The notes beneath the pieces were generated by a model. That model ran no database searches, was not told where the DNA came from, and saw only the letters and a list, made by a program, of their open reading frames with translations. DNA of 64,000 bases from Aliarcobacter sp017996075 (GTDB lineage: Bacteria > Campylobacterota > Campylobacteria > Campylobacterales > Arcobacteraceae). Each line of letters opens with the position of its first letter. The stretch's first letter is position 1. Both the position numbers and the translations under genes were made by a program. The DNA is taken from the NCBI RefSeq assembly GCF_051062515.1, contig NZ_JAMXEK010000002.1; one strand, 5' to 3'. Below are positions 9,196-17,502 of the stretch, piece by piece.

Positions 9196-10358
9196 AGACT
9201 TTTACCCTCTTTCTTTGCCCATCTTTTAAATAATCTATAATTTAAAACCTCTTTTGGCATCTCTATACCATTTACTACAAATTCACACAAAATATTAGCT
9301 AAATATGGAGCTAAAACAAAACCTCTTCCACCAACACCATTTAAAGTATATAAATTTTCATACAAAACTAACTGCTCATCTTTTATAAAAGCTCCATTTT
9401 TTATATGTGGATAAGATTTAAAACTATTTTTACTATCTATCAAATTTCCAAGCATTGGAAAATAATCTACACTAGAAGCTCTAGCTCCTATTTTTACATC
9501 TACAACTTCTATATTTTCAAGTTCCAAAATATCATTTGCTTTTTCTAAGAGCTTTTTTGTGTCATTTTGCATTATTTTTAAAGTTTTTTCATTATGAGAT
9601 ATAAAATTTATATCTTTTAAATTTAAATTATAAGAGCTATCACTCATATCATTCTCAAATCTATTATGTGTCGCACCTATTGAAATTCTAAATTTTTTAT
9701 TTTCTTCTACACTTTTAGAAATCGAGCACTCTTTATGGTAGTTATACAGTACTTTTGTAGTACTTAAAATATCTATTTTTTGACCCCAAACTGCTCTTAG
9801 TTTAAAATAATTCTCATCAATTAAAGAAATATTTGCACCTGTACATAAAAATAGCTTATTGGCTTTAATCTCATCATTTAAAATCCAATAATTTTCACTT
9901 TGTTTTATTGATTTAACATCATAATTAAATAGTTTTTCAATACCATTACTAAGCTCTTTGCATAAAATTTCAGGCTTAACATTACTTCCTATTTCAAAAT
10001 AATAGCCATTTTCTCTTTTTTCAAAAGGAAAATCCATATATGGTATGTAATTATTAAATTTATCTTCATCTTCTTTATTTTTTGGAACTCTTATTGTTCC
10101 AGATTTTAGAAAACTTTTTAGAAAATTCTCTTCATAAAACTTTGTTGAAAACTTTAAAGCATTTGTTACTAAAGTTTTAAAACTATTATCAATACCTAAA
10201 AGTGGCGATAAAAAAGCACCAGCTGCTCCACTAGCACCCAAACAAACATTACTATTTTTATCTATAAGTAAAATATTATTAGAATATTTTTTAAAAAAAT
10301 AAGCTAAAGAACATCCAACTATACCACTTCCAATAATTATATAATCATATTTTTTCAT
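9192..10358 (-). CDS. FAD-dependent oxidoreductase of the DAO family, MnmC C-domain-like
   Basis: 388 residues. Rossmann FAD-binding motif GSGIVGCS at residues 10-17 and an Asp/Lys pair in LLIDKN for the ribose. GASGAAGAFLSPLL (about 42-55) resembles the ASGN/GALYP region of the oxidase domain of MnmC, and near the C-terminus NGVGGRGFVLAPYLA matches the GSRGLTFAP-type motif of the same group. MnmC demodifies cmnm5s2U in tRNA wobble uridines; free-standing homologues are also annotated as D-amino acid or glycine oxidases. The tRNA role is an inference. It is the first gene of a two-gene operon, followed by the membrane-anchored protein at 8605-9195. Confidence 0.7.
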   Translation of the reverse strand: MKKYDYIIIGSGIVGCSLAYFFKKYSNNILLIDKNSNVCLGASGAAGAFLSPLLGIDNSFKTLVTNALKFSTKFYEENFLKSFLKSGTIRVPKNKEDEDKFNNYIPYMDFPFEKRENGYYFEIGSNVKPEILCKELSNGIEKLFNYDVKSIKQSENYWILNDEIKANKLFLCTGANISLIDENYFKLRAVWGQKIDILSTTKVLYNYHKECSISKSVEENKKFRISIGATHNRFENDMSDSSYNLNLKDINFISHNEKTLKIMQNDTKKLLEKANDILELENIEVVDVKIGARASSVDYFPMLGNLIDSKNSFKSYPHIKNGAFIKDEQLVLYENLYTLNGVGGRGFVLAPYLANILCEFVVNGIEMPKEVLNYRLFKRWAKKEGKSL

Positions 10359-10439
10359 AAAAATAGTATATCAAAAAAAATCAAAGTATATTTTAAATTT
10401 AAGTAGATAAAATACTTAATTATTTTTAAAAGGTAGTTT

Positions 10440-10805
10440 ATGAAAATTTTAGTAACAGATGATTCTAAAATGGCTAGAAAAATGGTAATAAAAACTCTTC
10501 AAGAAGCATTAGATGATAAAAATTATGAGATTTTAGAAGCACAAAATGGTCAAGAAAGTGTTGATTTATATAAAGAACACAATCCGAATATAGTTTTTAT
10601 GGATTTAACAATGCCCGTAATGGACGGTTTTGAAGCTTTGAAAAGAATAAAAGAATTTAATGAAAATGCAAAAGTAGTTGTAATTTCAGCTGATATTCAA
10701 AAACAAGCTATGGATAAAGTTAGAGAACTTGGGGCACTAAATTTTGTAAAAAAACCAATTGATTTGAAAAAAATGCAACAAATTCTAAACGATGTAATCT
10801 CTTAA
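10440..10805 (+). CDS. Single-domain (CheY-like) response regulator
   Basis: 121 residues, a receiver domain only. Acidic pair DD near residues 7-8 (VTDDSKMAR), phospho-acceptor Asp55 in FMDLTMPVMDG, Ser/Thr in VVISAD, and Lys105 followed by Pro in FVKKPID. There is no output domain, so the signal must pass to another protein, as with CheY. It is the first gene of a cassette with a CheC/CheX-like phosphatase (10 bases downstream) and a histidine kinase. AAAAGG precedes the ATG; TAAAAT at 10408-10413 is a likely -10 box. Confidence 0.9.
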   Translation: MKILVTDDSKMARKMVIKTLQEALDDKNYEILEAQNGQESVDLYKEHNPNIVFMDLTMPVMDGFEALKRIKEFNENAKVVVISADIQKQAMDKVRELGALNFVKKPIDLKKMQQILNDVIS

Positions 10806-10815
10806 AAGGTAAAAA

Positions 10816-11430
10816 ATGATCAATATAGAACTAACAGAAGATGAAAAGGATTGCCTTCAAGAGCTTATGAATGTAGCCTATGGAAGTGCCACTGCAGCAA
10901 TTACTGAGATATTTGATGCTTTTGCAAAACTTAGTATTCCAACTATTAAAATAATAAATGCTGTAGATTTAAAAGATTATTTAGCAAAAGAATTAAACTT
11001 TAAAGATGAGCACTTTATTGCATCTCAACAAATAAATGGTCCTTTAAATGGTGAAAATATGTTTATAATAGATAAAAAATCTGCTACAAATATGTCTATT
11101 AAATTTGGTTTTAGCGATGATGAAATTTCAAATGAGGATATTAGCGATATAACTTTAGAAATTACAAATATTTTATCATCTTCAACTATCAGTAAACTAG
11201 CAGAAGATATAGAAACTAGTGTATCTTTTTCTGCTCCAACAATAAAAACTATAAATTCAATCAATCAGCTAAACAATATTTTTATAAGTAACTACGAAAA
11301 AGTTATTATAATCTCTACGAAATTAGAGTTTGATGACTTAAATATTCATGGTGAACTATTTATTTTAACAACCGACAATTCAATTTTATTTATAAAAGAT
11401 AAATTAAATAAGATATTGGATGAACTATGA
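10816..11430 (+). CDS. CheC/CheX-like phosphatase
   Basis: 204 residues. Two copies of the CheC-type active-site helix are visible: Glu16 and Asn19 in CLQELMNVAYGSA, and Glu115 and Asn118 in LEITNILSSS. CheC, CheX and FliY use this Glu-Asn pair to dephosphorylate CheY-P. Here the likely substrate is the single-domain regulator encoded just upstream, or its partner. The 3' end overlaps the kinase start by four bases (ATGA), so the pair is translationally coupled. Whether it also links to flagellar motility cannot be told from the window. Confidence 0.8.
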   Translation: MINIELTEDEKDCLQELMNVAYGSATAAITEIFDAFAKLSIPTIKIINAVDLKDYLAKELNFKDEHFIASQQINGPLNGENMFIIDKKSATNMSIKFGFSDDEISNEDISDITLEITNILSSSTISKLAEDIETSVSFSAPTIKTINSINQLNNIFISNYEKVIIISTKLEFDDLNIHGELFILTTDNSILFIKDKLNKILDEL

Positions 11431-12926
11431 GTAGTCCTGCAAAAAATAAATTTGATATTATTTGCAATACAGTAGATAATGGAATTATAGTATTAGATAA
11501 AGATTTAAGAGTACTTTTTTGGAACAGATGGTTAGAGACAAGAACTGGGTTGGAAGCAAGTAATATTATAAATAAAAATATTTTAGATTTTTATTCAAAT
11601 ATTGATGAAAAAAAATTAAAAAGAAAAATAACAACTGCTTTAAAACTAAACTCCCCAACATTTTACACTCCACAAACAGATAATTTTTTAATAAATATAG
11701 AGATAAATAATATCTCTGATAGAGTATTTAATCAAATGCAACAAAGCATTACTATAACTCCACTAGATTTAGAAGAAAGTTTAGTTATTTTATATATATA
11801 CGATATAACTTTTTTGAGTGAAACAAATTACAAACTAGAAATGGCAAAGAAAAATTTAAGTGAAAAAAATGAAGAATTAAGACTTATTTTAGATACTACA
11901 ATGGAAGCTATAATTATTTTTAAAGATAATAGTGTTGTTGATTGTAATAAAATTGCCATTGAACTATTTAATAAACAGATGAAATATGAGTTAATAAATA
12001 AAAGTTTTGATGATTTAATAAATAATAAGAATAGTGATATTTTTAATGAAAAAGAACCTTTCGAAACTAACTTAACAAGAGAAGATGGTAGTGAATTTAG
12101 TGCTATTATAAATATTAAAAATACGAGCTTAAATAATCAAATATTCCAAATAGTAACTATTGCAAATATTGAAGATTTAAAACGAAAAGAAAATCTAATG
12201 GCCGAACAATCAAAACTAGCAGCTATGGGTGAAATGTTAGGAAATATTGCTCATCAATGGAGACAACCTTTAAATATTATCTCTATGTCATCTTCTAATC
12301 TTAAATTAAAAAATGATATAGGAGAGCTAAATAGTTCTACTTTAAGAGAATCTTTATCTCTTATTTTAAAAACAATAAATCATCTATCTGATACCATAGA
12401 AACTTTTAATGACTTTCTAAAAACAGATAAAGAAAAAAGTATTTTTAATGTTAATGATAATATTAAAAATAGTATCTCTTTGGTAGATAATTTTTTTAAA
12501 AATTTTAATATAGATATTGTTTTAGAGCTAGATGATGATGTTTTTTTAAATAATCTTGCAAATGAATTTTCTCAGGCATTTATAAATATTTTAAACAATG
12601 CAAAAGATGCAATAGTTTTAAATCTAAAAGATAATGAATCTGGTTTAATAAAGATAAAAACAAAAAAGATTGACAATTTTATAGAAATTTTAGTTTTAGA
12701 TAATGCGCTAGGAGTAGATAAAGATATTTTAAACAAAATATTTGAGCCCTACTTTACTACAAAACACAAATATCAAGGTACAGGTCTTGGTCTTTATATG
12801 ACTAGAAAGATTATAAACTCAAGTATGGGTGGAGAAATAAGTGTTCAAAACAAAAAATTTACACACAATAAAAAAGAGTACAAAGGGGCAGAGTTTAAAA
12901 TAAAAATTCCCCTTAAACTTGATTGA
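11427..12926 (+). CDS. Soluble PAS-domain sensor histidine kinase
   Basis: 499 residues with no transmembrane segment, so it senses inside the cell. PAS domain at about 8-115 (starting FDIICNTVDNGIIVL), a coiled-coil linker, a second PAS at about 150-255, then the phospho-acceptor His276 in NIAHQWRQPLN, an N box (NILNNAKDAI), and G boxes with GTGLGLYMTRKI. The HQWRQPLN form of the H box is common in Campylobacterota kinases. No receiver is attached; the partner is presumably the receiver protein at 10440-10805. Its stop codon lies inside the HspR-type operator of the next operon. Confidence 0.9.
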   Translation: MSSPAKNKFDIICNTVDNGIIVLDKDLRVLFWNRWLETRTGLEASNIINKNILDFYSNIDEKKLKRKITTALKLNSPTFYTPQTDNFLINIEINNISDRVFNQMQQSITITPLDLEESLVILYIYDITFLSETNYKLEMAKKNLSEKNEELRLILDTTMEAIIIFKDNSVVDCNKIAIELFNKQMKYELINKSFDDLINNKNSDIFNEKEPFETNLTREDGSEFSAIINIKNTSLNNQIFQIVTIANIEDLKRKENLMAEQSKLAAMGEMLGNIAHQWRQPLNIISMSSSNLKLKNDIGELNSSTLRESLSLILKTINHLSDTIETFNDFLKTDKEKSIFNVNDNIKNSISLVDNFFKNFNIDIVLELDDDVFLNNLANEFSQAFINILNNAKDAIVLNLKDNESGLIKIKTKKIDNFIEILVLDNALGVDKDILNKIFEPYFTTKHKYQGTGLGLYMTRKIINSSMGGEISVQNKKFTHNKKEYKGAEFKIKIPLKLD

Positions 12927-12952
12927 CTTTGGCTCAAGGTTTGTGATATAAT
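12918..12952 (+). promoter_or_regulatory. cbpA-hspR promoter with HspR (HAIR-type) operator
   Basis: CTTGATT at 12918-12924 and GCTCAAG at 12932-12938 are separated by exactly 7 bases. This is the layout of the HspR inverted repeat HAIR (CTTGAGT-N7-ACTCAAG), with 5 of 7 positions in each arm forming pairs with the other. The operator covers a -35-like TTGACT (12923-12928), 18 bases before a perfect -10 TATAAT (12947-12952). The next gene but one encodes HspR, so this is a classical autoregulated heat-shock promoter. The left arm overlaps the 3' end of the kinase gene. Confidence 0.75.
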
Positions 12953-12996
12953 ACTATCCTATAATTTAAAATTTTTAATAAAATAGGATTTGAAAA

Positions 12997-13854
12997 ATGG
13001 CAAAAAGTTTATATGAAACATTAGAAGTAAGTGAAAATGCATCAGCTGATGAGATAAAAAAAGCATACAGAAAACTGGCAAGAAAATATCATCCAGATGT
13101 AAACAAAGACCCAAAAGCTGAAGATAAATTTAAAGAGATAAATGCAGCTTATGAAGTTTTAAGTGATCCACAAAAAAAACAACAATATGACCAACATGGT
13201 GACTCTATGTTTGGTGGACAAAATTTTAGTGATTTTGCTAGAAATCAAGGTGGTGGAGTTGATTTAGATGAGATTTTAAGACAGATGTTTGGTGGTGGTG
13301 CAGCTGGATTTGGAAGAAGTAATTTTGGCGGTGGATTTGGATTTGATGCTCCAGATTTAGATACAAATGCACAAGTTACGATACCTTTTGAGATTGCAGT
13401 TATGGGTGGTAAACAAAATATATCTTTAAATAATGATTCATTTGATATAAAAATTCCAGAAGGAATTGAAGATGGTCAAAGAATAAGAGCAAAAGGAAAA
13501 GGAAAATCATATCAAGGGCAAAGAGGAGATTTGATTTTAAAAATAAATATATCTCCTAGCAATGAATATGAAAGAGAATTTGATAATCTTATAAAATATT
13601 TTGATTTACCTTTAAAAACAGCTTTATTTGGCGGTAAAGTTGAAATCAAAACTATTCACAAAGATATAACTCTAAAAGTTCCACAAAATACAAAACAAAA
13701 TCAAAAATTTAGAGTAAAAGAGCTTGGTGTTTTAAATAGAAAAACAAAAGTAAGAGGCGATTTATATCTTAAAGCAAATATTATTTTACCAAAAGTAGAA
13801 GAGCTTAGTCCTGAACTTCGTAAACTGCTTGAAGAAGAGCTAAAAGATAATTAA
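12997..13854 (+). CDS. cbpA: DnaJ-family co-chaperone CbpA
   Basis: 285 residues. J domain at 1-70 with the HPD motif at residues 32-34, a Gly/Phe-rich linker (about 75-115, rich in GGG and FGG), then the two C-terminal substrate-binding beta domains (from about 123). The zinc-finger domain of full DnaJ is absent, which marks CbpA-type proteins. It stimulates DnaK ATPase activity and presents unfolded clients. AGGAT precedes the ATG. It is co-transcribed with hspR 11 bases downstream, as in Campylobacter and Helicobacter, and is probably repressed by HspR. Confidence 0.93.
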   Translation: MAKSLYETLEVSENASADEIKKAYRKLARKYHPDVNKDPKAEDKFKEINAAYEVLSDPQKKQQYDQHGDSMFGGQNFSDFARNQGGGVDLDEILRQMFGGGAAGFGRSNFGGGFGFDAPDLDTNAQVTIPFEIAVMGGKQNISLNNDSFDIKIPEGIEDGQRIRAKGKGKSYQGQRGDLILKINISPSNEYEREFDNLIKYFDLPLKTALFGGKVEIKTIHKDITLKVPQNTKQNQKFRVKELGVLNRKTKVRGDLYLKANIILPKVEELSPELRKLLEEELKDN

Positions 13855-13865
13855 TAGGAGTTTTT

Positions 13866-14246
13866 ATGGAGAAAAATAGCTACATTGAACCAGTTTATTT
13901 AATATCAGTAGTTGCTGATATTTTAGGAGTTCATCCACAAACTTTAAGACAATATGAAAGAGAAGGTTTAATAAAACCATCTAGAACAAATGGTAAAATA
14001 AGACTATACTCACAAAAAGATATTAATCACATAAAATATGTTTTAACACTCACAAAAGAGATAGGTGTGAATTTAGCTGGTGTTGATATTATTTTAAAGT
14101 TAAATGATAAGATTGAAGAACTTGAAACTATAATTTCAACTTACAAAAATAAGGCTCAAAAAGTAGATAATTTATCTGTTGTTCCAGATAAAAAAGCATT
14201 AGTAATACAAAAAAGTACTTTAGAAATGGTTATTATAAAAAAGTAA
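13866..14246 (+). CDS. hspR: Heat-shock repressor HspR (MerR family)
   Basis: 126 residues. An N-terminal MerR-type winged helix (about residues 10-75) contains LGVHPQTLRQYEREGLIKPSR, typical of HspR, which reads 'HPQTLRxYE' where other MerR proteins vary. The C-terminal part is short and helical, without effector-binding cysteines. HspR represses chaperone operons until misfolded protein titrates it. The ribosome-binding site AGGAG is strong. A 12-bp hairpin follows immediately. The likely operator upstream of cbpA supports autoregulation. Confidence 0.93.
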   Translation: MEKNSYIEPVYLISVVADILGVHPQTLRQYEREGLIKPSRTNGKIRLYSQKDINHIKYVLTLTKEIGVNLAGVDIILKLNDKIEELETIISTYKNKAQKVDNLSVVPDKKALVIQKSTLEMVIIKK

Positions 14247-14250
14247 AGTT

Positions 14251-14279
14251 AATTTTTTGGGAATTTATCCCAAAAAATT
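14251..14279. terminator. Bidirectional terminator hairpin
   Basis: Perfect 12-bp inverted repeat (arms 14251-14262 and 14268-14279, 5-base loop), with six T in the left arm and six A in the right, located exactly between the stop codons of hspR and the convergent DUF475 gene. Confidence 0.8.
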
Positions 14280-14280
14280 A

Positions 14281-15348
14281 CTATTTTGGATCTATTATAA
14301 ACTCTTTATTTTTATAAATAGAGTGAATAAATGCCATAGCAATTGGAACTATTGCAAAAGTTGTAATCAACATAGGTGGTAAATGATAAAAAATCTGAAT
14401 CAACATAGATAAAGATAAAAGCCCAATTGACCACATAGCACCATGCTCAAGATAGATATATTTTGAAACAACTTCTCTTTCTACCATAAAAATAGTAAGA
14501 CTTCTTACTGCCATTGCACCAATACCAAGTCCTAACATAATTATTACAATATTTTGAGTAATTGCAAATGCTCCTAAAACTCCATCTAAAGAGAAACTCA
14601 TATCAATCACTTCAAGATACATAAAAGATATAAATCCTCCACTTAATTCTGTAACTTTTAAATCTGAGTTTGAATCAGTTTTAAGCTCCATAATACCTTT
14701 TAAAAGTTCCAAAAGATAAAAAGCAATAACACCAATAACCATAGGAACTATAATTTCAAGCTTATCTACTTTTACTAAATTATCGCCCATAACAACTTCA
14801 TTAGGTGCAATATAAGTAATACCTAAAATTAAAAACATAATAAAAAGTGCTTTAATATCACCTACTTTTGATAGTTTTGTAGCAAAATTCTCGATATATT
14901 TTACCCAGTGTGTATCTTTGTTTTCATCAAAAATAAATTTTAAAAATAGCATTAATAGGAACATTCCACCAAATGACATAATTACATGATGAGAGTTTTG
15001 AATAATTTTCTCATACTCATCTGGATTATTTACAGCTAAATTAAAAGAGTCAAGAAAACCCATAGATGTTGAAAAATATACTATTAAAATAGGAAATACA
15101 AATCTAACACCAAATACAGCTATTATCATTCCCCAAAGAAGAAATCTTCTTCTCCATACAAGAGCCATTGTTGCCAAAATAGTAGCATTTACAACTGCAT
15201 TATCAAAAGATAAACTAAGCTCCAAAACAGATAAAATGGTACCTTGGTAAAGTGCAAAAAAGCCACCATATAAAAATAGTAACACTGAAGCTACAAACCA
15301 AACAGCAAAAAAGCTGTAAAAATAAGATAGTAGAGGTTTTTGTTTCAA
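14281..15348 (-). CDS. Integral membrane protein of the TerC/DUF475 family
   Basis: 355 residues with about nine hydrophobic segments. Two copies of the acidic membrane motif of TerC-like proteins are visible: LELSLSFDNAVVNA near residues 42-55 and YLEVIDMSFSLDGVLGAF in the second half. TerC-family proteins are linked to metal (for example manganese) export or supply to secreted proteins and to tellurite resistance; the exact substrate here is unknown. It is separated from lpxK by about 60 bases and may have its own promoter. Confidence 0.85.
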   Translation of the reverse strand: MKQKPLLSYFYSFFAVWFVASVLLFLYGGFFALYQGTILSVLELSLSFDNAVVNATILATMALVWRRRFLLWGMIIAVFGVRFVFPILIVYFSTSMGFLDSFNLAVNNPDEYEKIIQNSHHVIMSFGGMFLLMLFLKFIFDENKDTHWVKYIENFATKLSKVGDIKALFIMFLILGITYIAPNEVVMGDNLVKVDKLEIIVPMVIGVIAFYLLELLKGIMELKTDSNSDLKVTELSGGFISFMYLEVIDMSFSLDGVLGAFAITQNIVIIMLGLGIGAMAVRSLTIFMVEREVVSKYIYLEHGAMWSIGLLSLSMLIQIFYHLPPMLITTFAIVPIAMAFIHSIYKNKEFIIDPK

Positions 15349-15408
15349 TATAATCCCTTGATTTATAAATTTTTGCGATTATATCAAAATCTAATAAATA
15401 TTAGCTAT

Positions 15409-16395
15409 TTATATTTTTAAATAAGTATTTAATTCTTTCAAATCCAATTTTTCAGATATTTTAATTTTTAAATCCATAATATAAAGATTATTTAAATCGA
15501 ACTGCTCTAGTTTAACAAAATCTTTTTGTGTTGTAACAATTCCAAAATCTTTGTATTTTTTTAAAATAGTATCTATATCATCTTTTGTGAAAGTGTGATG
15601 ATCTTCAAAAAAGATAGTCTCTATATTTTTTGGTAAAAATTCTAAAAGCCTTTTTGGTTTTGAAATTGCAGTTAAAAGAATAGTTTTTTCTGGAAGTTTT
15701 GATTTCGTACCATCTTTTTTTATCTCTACCTCTCTTTTAAAATCAATACCCTCTTTTAAAACTAAATTGGCTTTTTTATAAAAACTCTTTGGCTCTCTAT
15801 AGGCTCCGCTTGGAATACAAAAGTTATTTGTTGGTTCATCTTTTGGTTTTAATAAAATATCAAATTTTTTAATATTGTATTTTGAAAATCCATCATCTAA
15901 AAAAATAACTTTAGAACCTAACTCTTTTGCTTTATTTATACCCAAAACTCTATCTTCACTAACTATTACTGTTGCATTTTTCAAAGATGTAGCTAAAAGC
16001 ATAGCTTCGTCACCACTTATATTTACATCTACTTTAATTTTTCCATTTAAGCTAACTACAAAAAGTCCTTTTGAAGATCTTCCATAACCTCTTAAAATTA
16101 CACAAACATCTTTAATGTTTTTTGCTAATTCAATTGTAATTGGTGTTTTTCCACTTCCTCCAACTGTTAAATTCCCAATAGATATTATAGGAATACCGAA
16201 ATCAATTTTTGATGAAGTAACTCTTTTGATAAAAATAATAAAAATGTACAAAAAGCTAAAAGGTAAAAGTAAATAAGATAATATTTTTTGGAAAGAATTT
16301 GGAAAAAAGAGATAATCTTCAATCCAAAAAATAATTTTTTGCTTCAAAATTTCAAATCCACTCTTGTGCAATTTGCACAACTTGGTCACAAACAT
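15409..16395 (-). CDS. lpxK: Tetraacyldisaccharide 4'-kinase
   Basis: It phosphorylates the 4' position of the lipid A precursor, at the inner membrane. An N-terminal membrane helix (LSYLLLPFSFLYIFIIFI) is followed by the P-loop SIGNLTVGGSGKTP and, later, LDDGFSKYNI and DHHTFTKDD as in LpxK. The ATG at 16395 has a strong AGAGG upstream but overlaps the DegT-type gene by 44 bases. A TTG at 16347, just after that gene's stop, would give a 312-residue protein starting where the family homology starts. I keep the ATG because of its ribosome-binding site; the alternative is realistic. Confidence 0.9.
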   Translation of the reverse strand: MFVTKLCKLHKSGFEILKQKIIFWIEDYLFFPNSFQKILSYLLLPFSFLYIFIIFIKRVTSSKIDFGIPIISIGNLTVGGSGKTPITIELAKNIKDVCVILRGYGRSSKGLFVVSLNGKIKVDVNISGDEAMLLATSLKNATVIVSEDRVLGINKAKELGSKVIFLDDGFSKYNIKKFDILLKPKDEPTNNFCIPSGAYREPKSFYKKANLVLKEGIDFKREVEIKKDGTKSKLPEKTILLTAISKPKRLLEFLPKNIETIFFEDHHTFTKDDIDTILKKYKDFGIVTTQKDFVKLEQFDLNNLYIMDLKIKISEKLDLKELNTYLKI

Positions 16396-17488
16396 AATTT
16401 ACCTCTTCATTTGTAAGCCCAGCATATATAGGTAAAGATAAAATTTGTTGGTAATTATTTAAAGCATTAGGAAATGCTGTTATTTTTATAGAATATTTAT
16501 TTTTATAATAAGTCAAAAGATGAAGAGGAATATAATTTAAAGCCGTTGAAACACCTTTTTCTTTTAAAGCCCTTGCAAAAGCATCTCTATTTCTAGATAT
16601 TTTTATTATAAATTGAGTATATATATGCTCATCTTTATGTGGCAATATAGTAATATGTTTTATATCTTTTAATCTATCTTCATATAATTTTGCTATCTCT
16701 TGTCTTCTTTTTATAAAACTATCCGTTTTTTTTAACTGAGCTATTGCATAAGCAGCATCTAGTTCAGAAATATCAAATTTATGTCCAATATCATCTACAT
16801 CATAAACATAATCTAAGTTTCCATAACTATCATATGCCGTTGTAATTGCATGATTTCTCAAAAGTTTTGCCCTAGTTGCTAACTCTTCATTATTTGTAAC
16901 TAAAACTCCTGAACGACTAATTGCATACCTAGATGGAGATGGATTTGTTGAAAATATTGTCATATCAGCACTTAAATTTCCAACTTTTTGTCCCTTGTAT
17001 GTAGTTCCCAATGCAGCTCTGCAATCTTCAATAATTAAAATATTGTGTTTTTTTGCAATCTCATAAATCTTCTCCAAATTTGGAGCAAGTCCTCCAATAA
17101 AAGTGATAATCGCTGCTCTTAATTTTTTTGATTTATTTGCAATAATTGTCTCTTCAAATTTTTCAATATCTAAATTCATATCTTCTAAATTTATATCTAC
17201 AAATATAGGTTCTGCATCAAAATGTCTTACAGTTTCTGGTAAGTTTACAAAAGAGTTTACAGACATTAAAACCTTATCACCTCTTTTTAATCTCATAGAG
17301 CTAAGAGCTAAATGAAGAGCTGCTGTTGAAGTTGCTGTTGCAATAGCATACTTTGCTCCAATATATTTAACCATCTTCTCTTCAAACTCTAAAACTTTTG
17401 ATAAATCATCTTTAGCTTGAAGAACTGATTTTAACTGATCAATCTCTTCATTATCTAAAGTTGCTTTATATATTGCAATATTTCTCAT
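16352..17488 (-). CDS. DegT/DnrJ/EryC1/StrS-fold protein lacking the expected PLP lysine
   Basis: 378 residues with the fold of sugar aminotransferases: ATSTAALHLAL (phosphate-binding region, about 53-63), the PLP-ring Asp in IIEDCRAALGTTYKG, HKFDISELDAA, and the C-terminal NYIPLHLLTYY. The segment that should hold the Schiff-base lysine (FSxxPxKxxxxGEGG in active members) reads FSTNPSPSRYAISRSG at residues 179-194, with no lysine. The protein may therefore not transaminate; it could be a dehydratase-like, sugar-binding or regulatory member. It lies between nadE and lpxK, 14 bases after nadE, so an envelope-sugar role is possible but unproven. Confidence 0.8.
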   Translation of the reverse strand: MRNIAIYKATLDNEEIDQLKSVLQAKDDLSKVLEFEEKMVKYIGAKYAIATATSTAALHLALSSMRLKRGDKVLMSVNSFVNLPETVRHFDAEPIFVDINLEDMNLDIEKFEETIIANKSKKLRAAIITFIGGLAPNLEKIYEIAKKHNILIIEDCRAALGTTYKGQKVGNLSADMTIFSTNPSPSRYAISRSGVLVTNNEELATRAKLLRNHAITTAYDSYGNLDYVYDVDDIGHKFDISELDAAYAIAQLKKTDSFIKRRQEIAKLYEDRLKDIKHITILPHKDEHIYTQFIIKISRNRDAFARALKEKGVSTALNYIPLHLLTYYKNKYSIKITAFPNALNNYQQILSLPIYAGLTNEEVNYVCDQVVQIAQEWI

Positions 17489-17502
17489 CTTTACCTCAAT
17501 TT

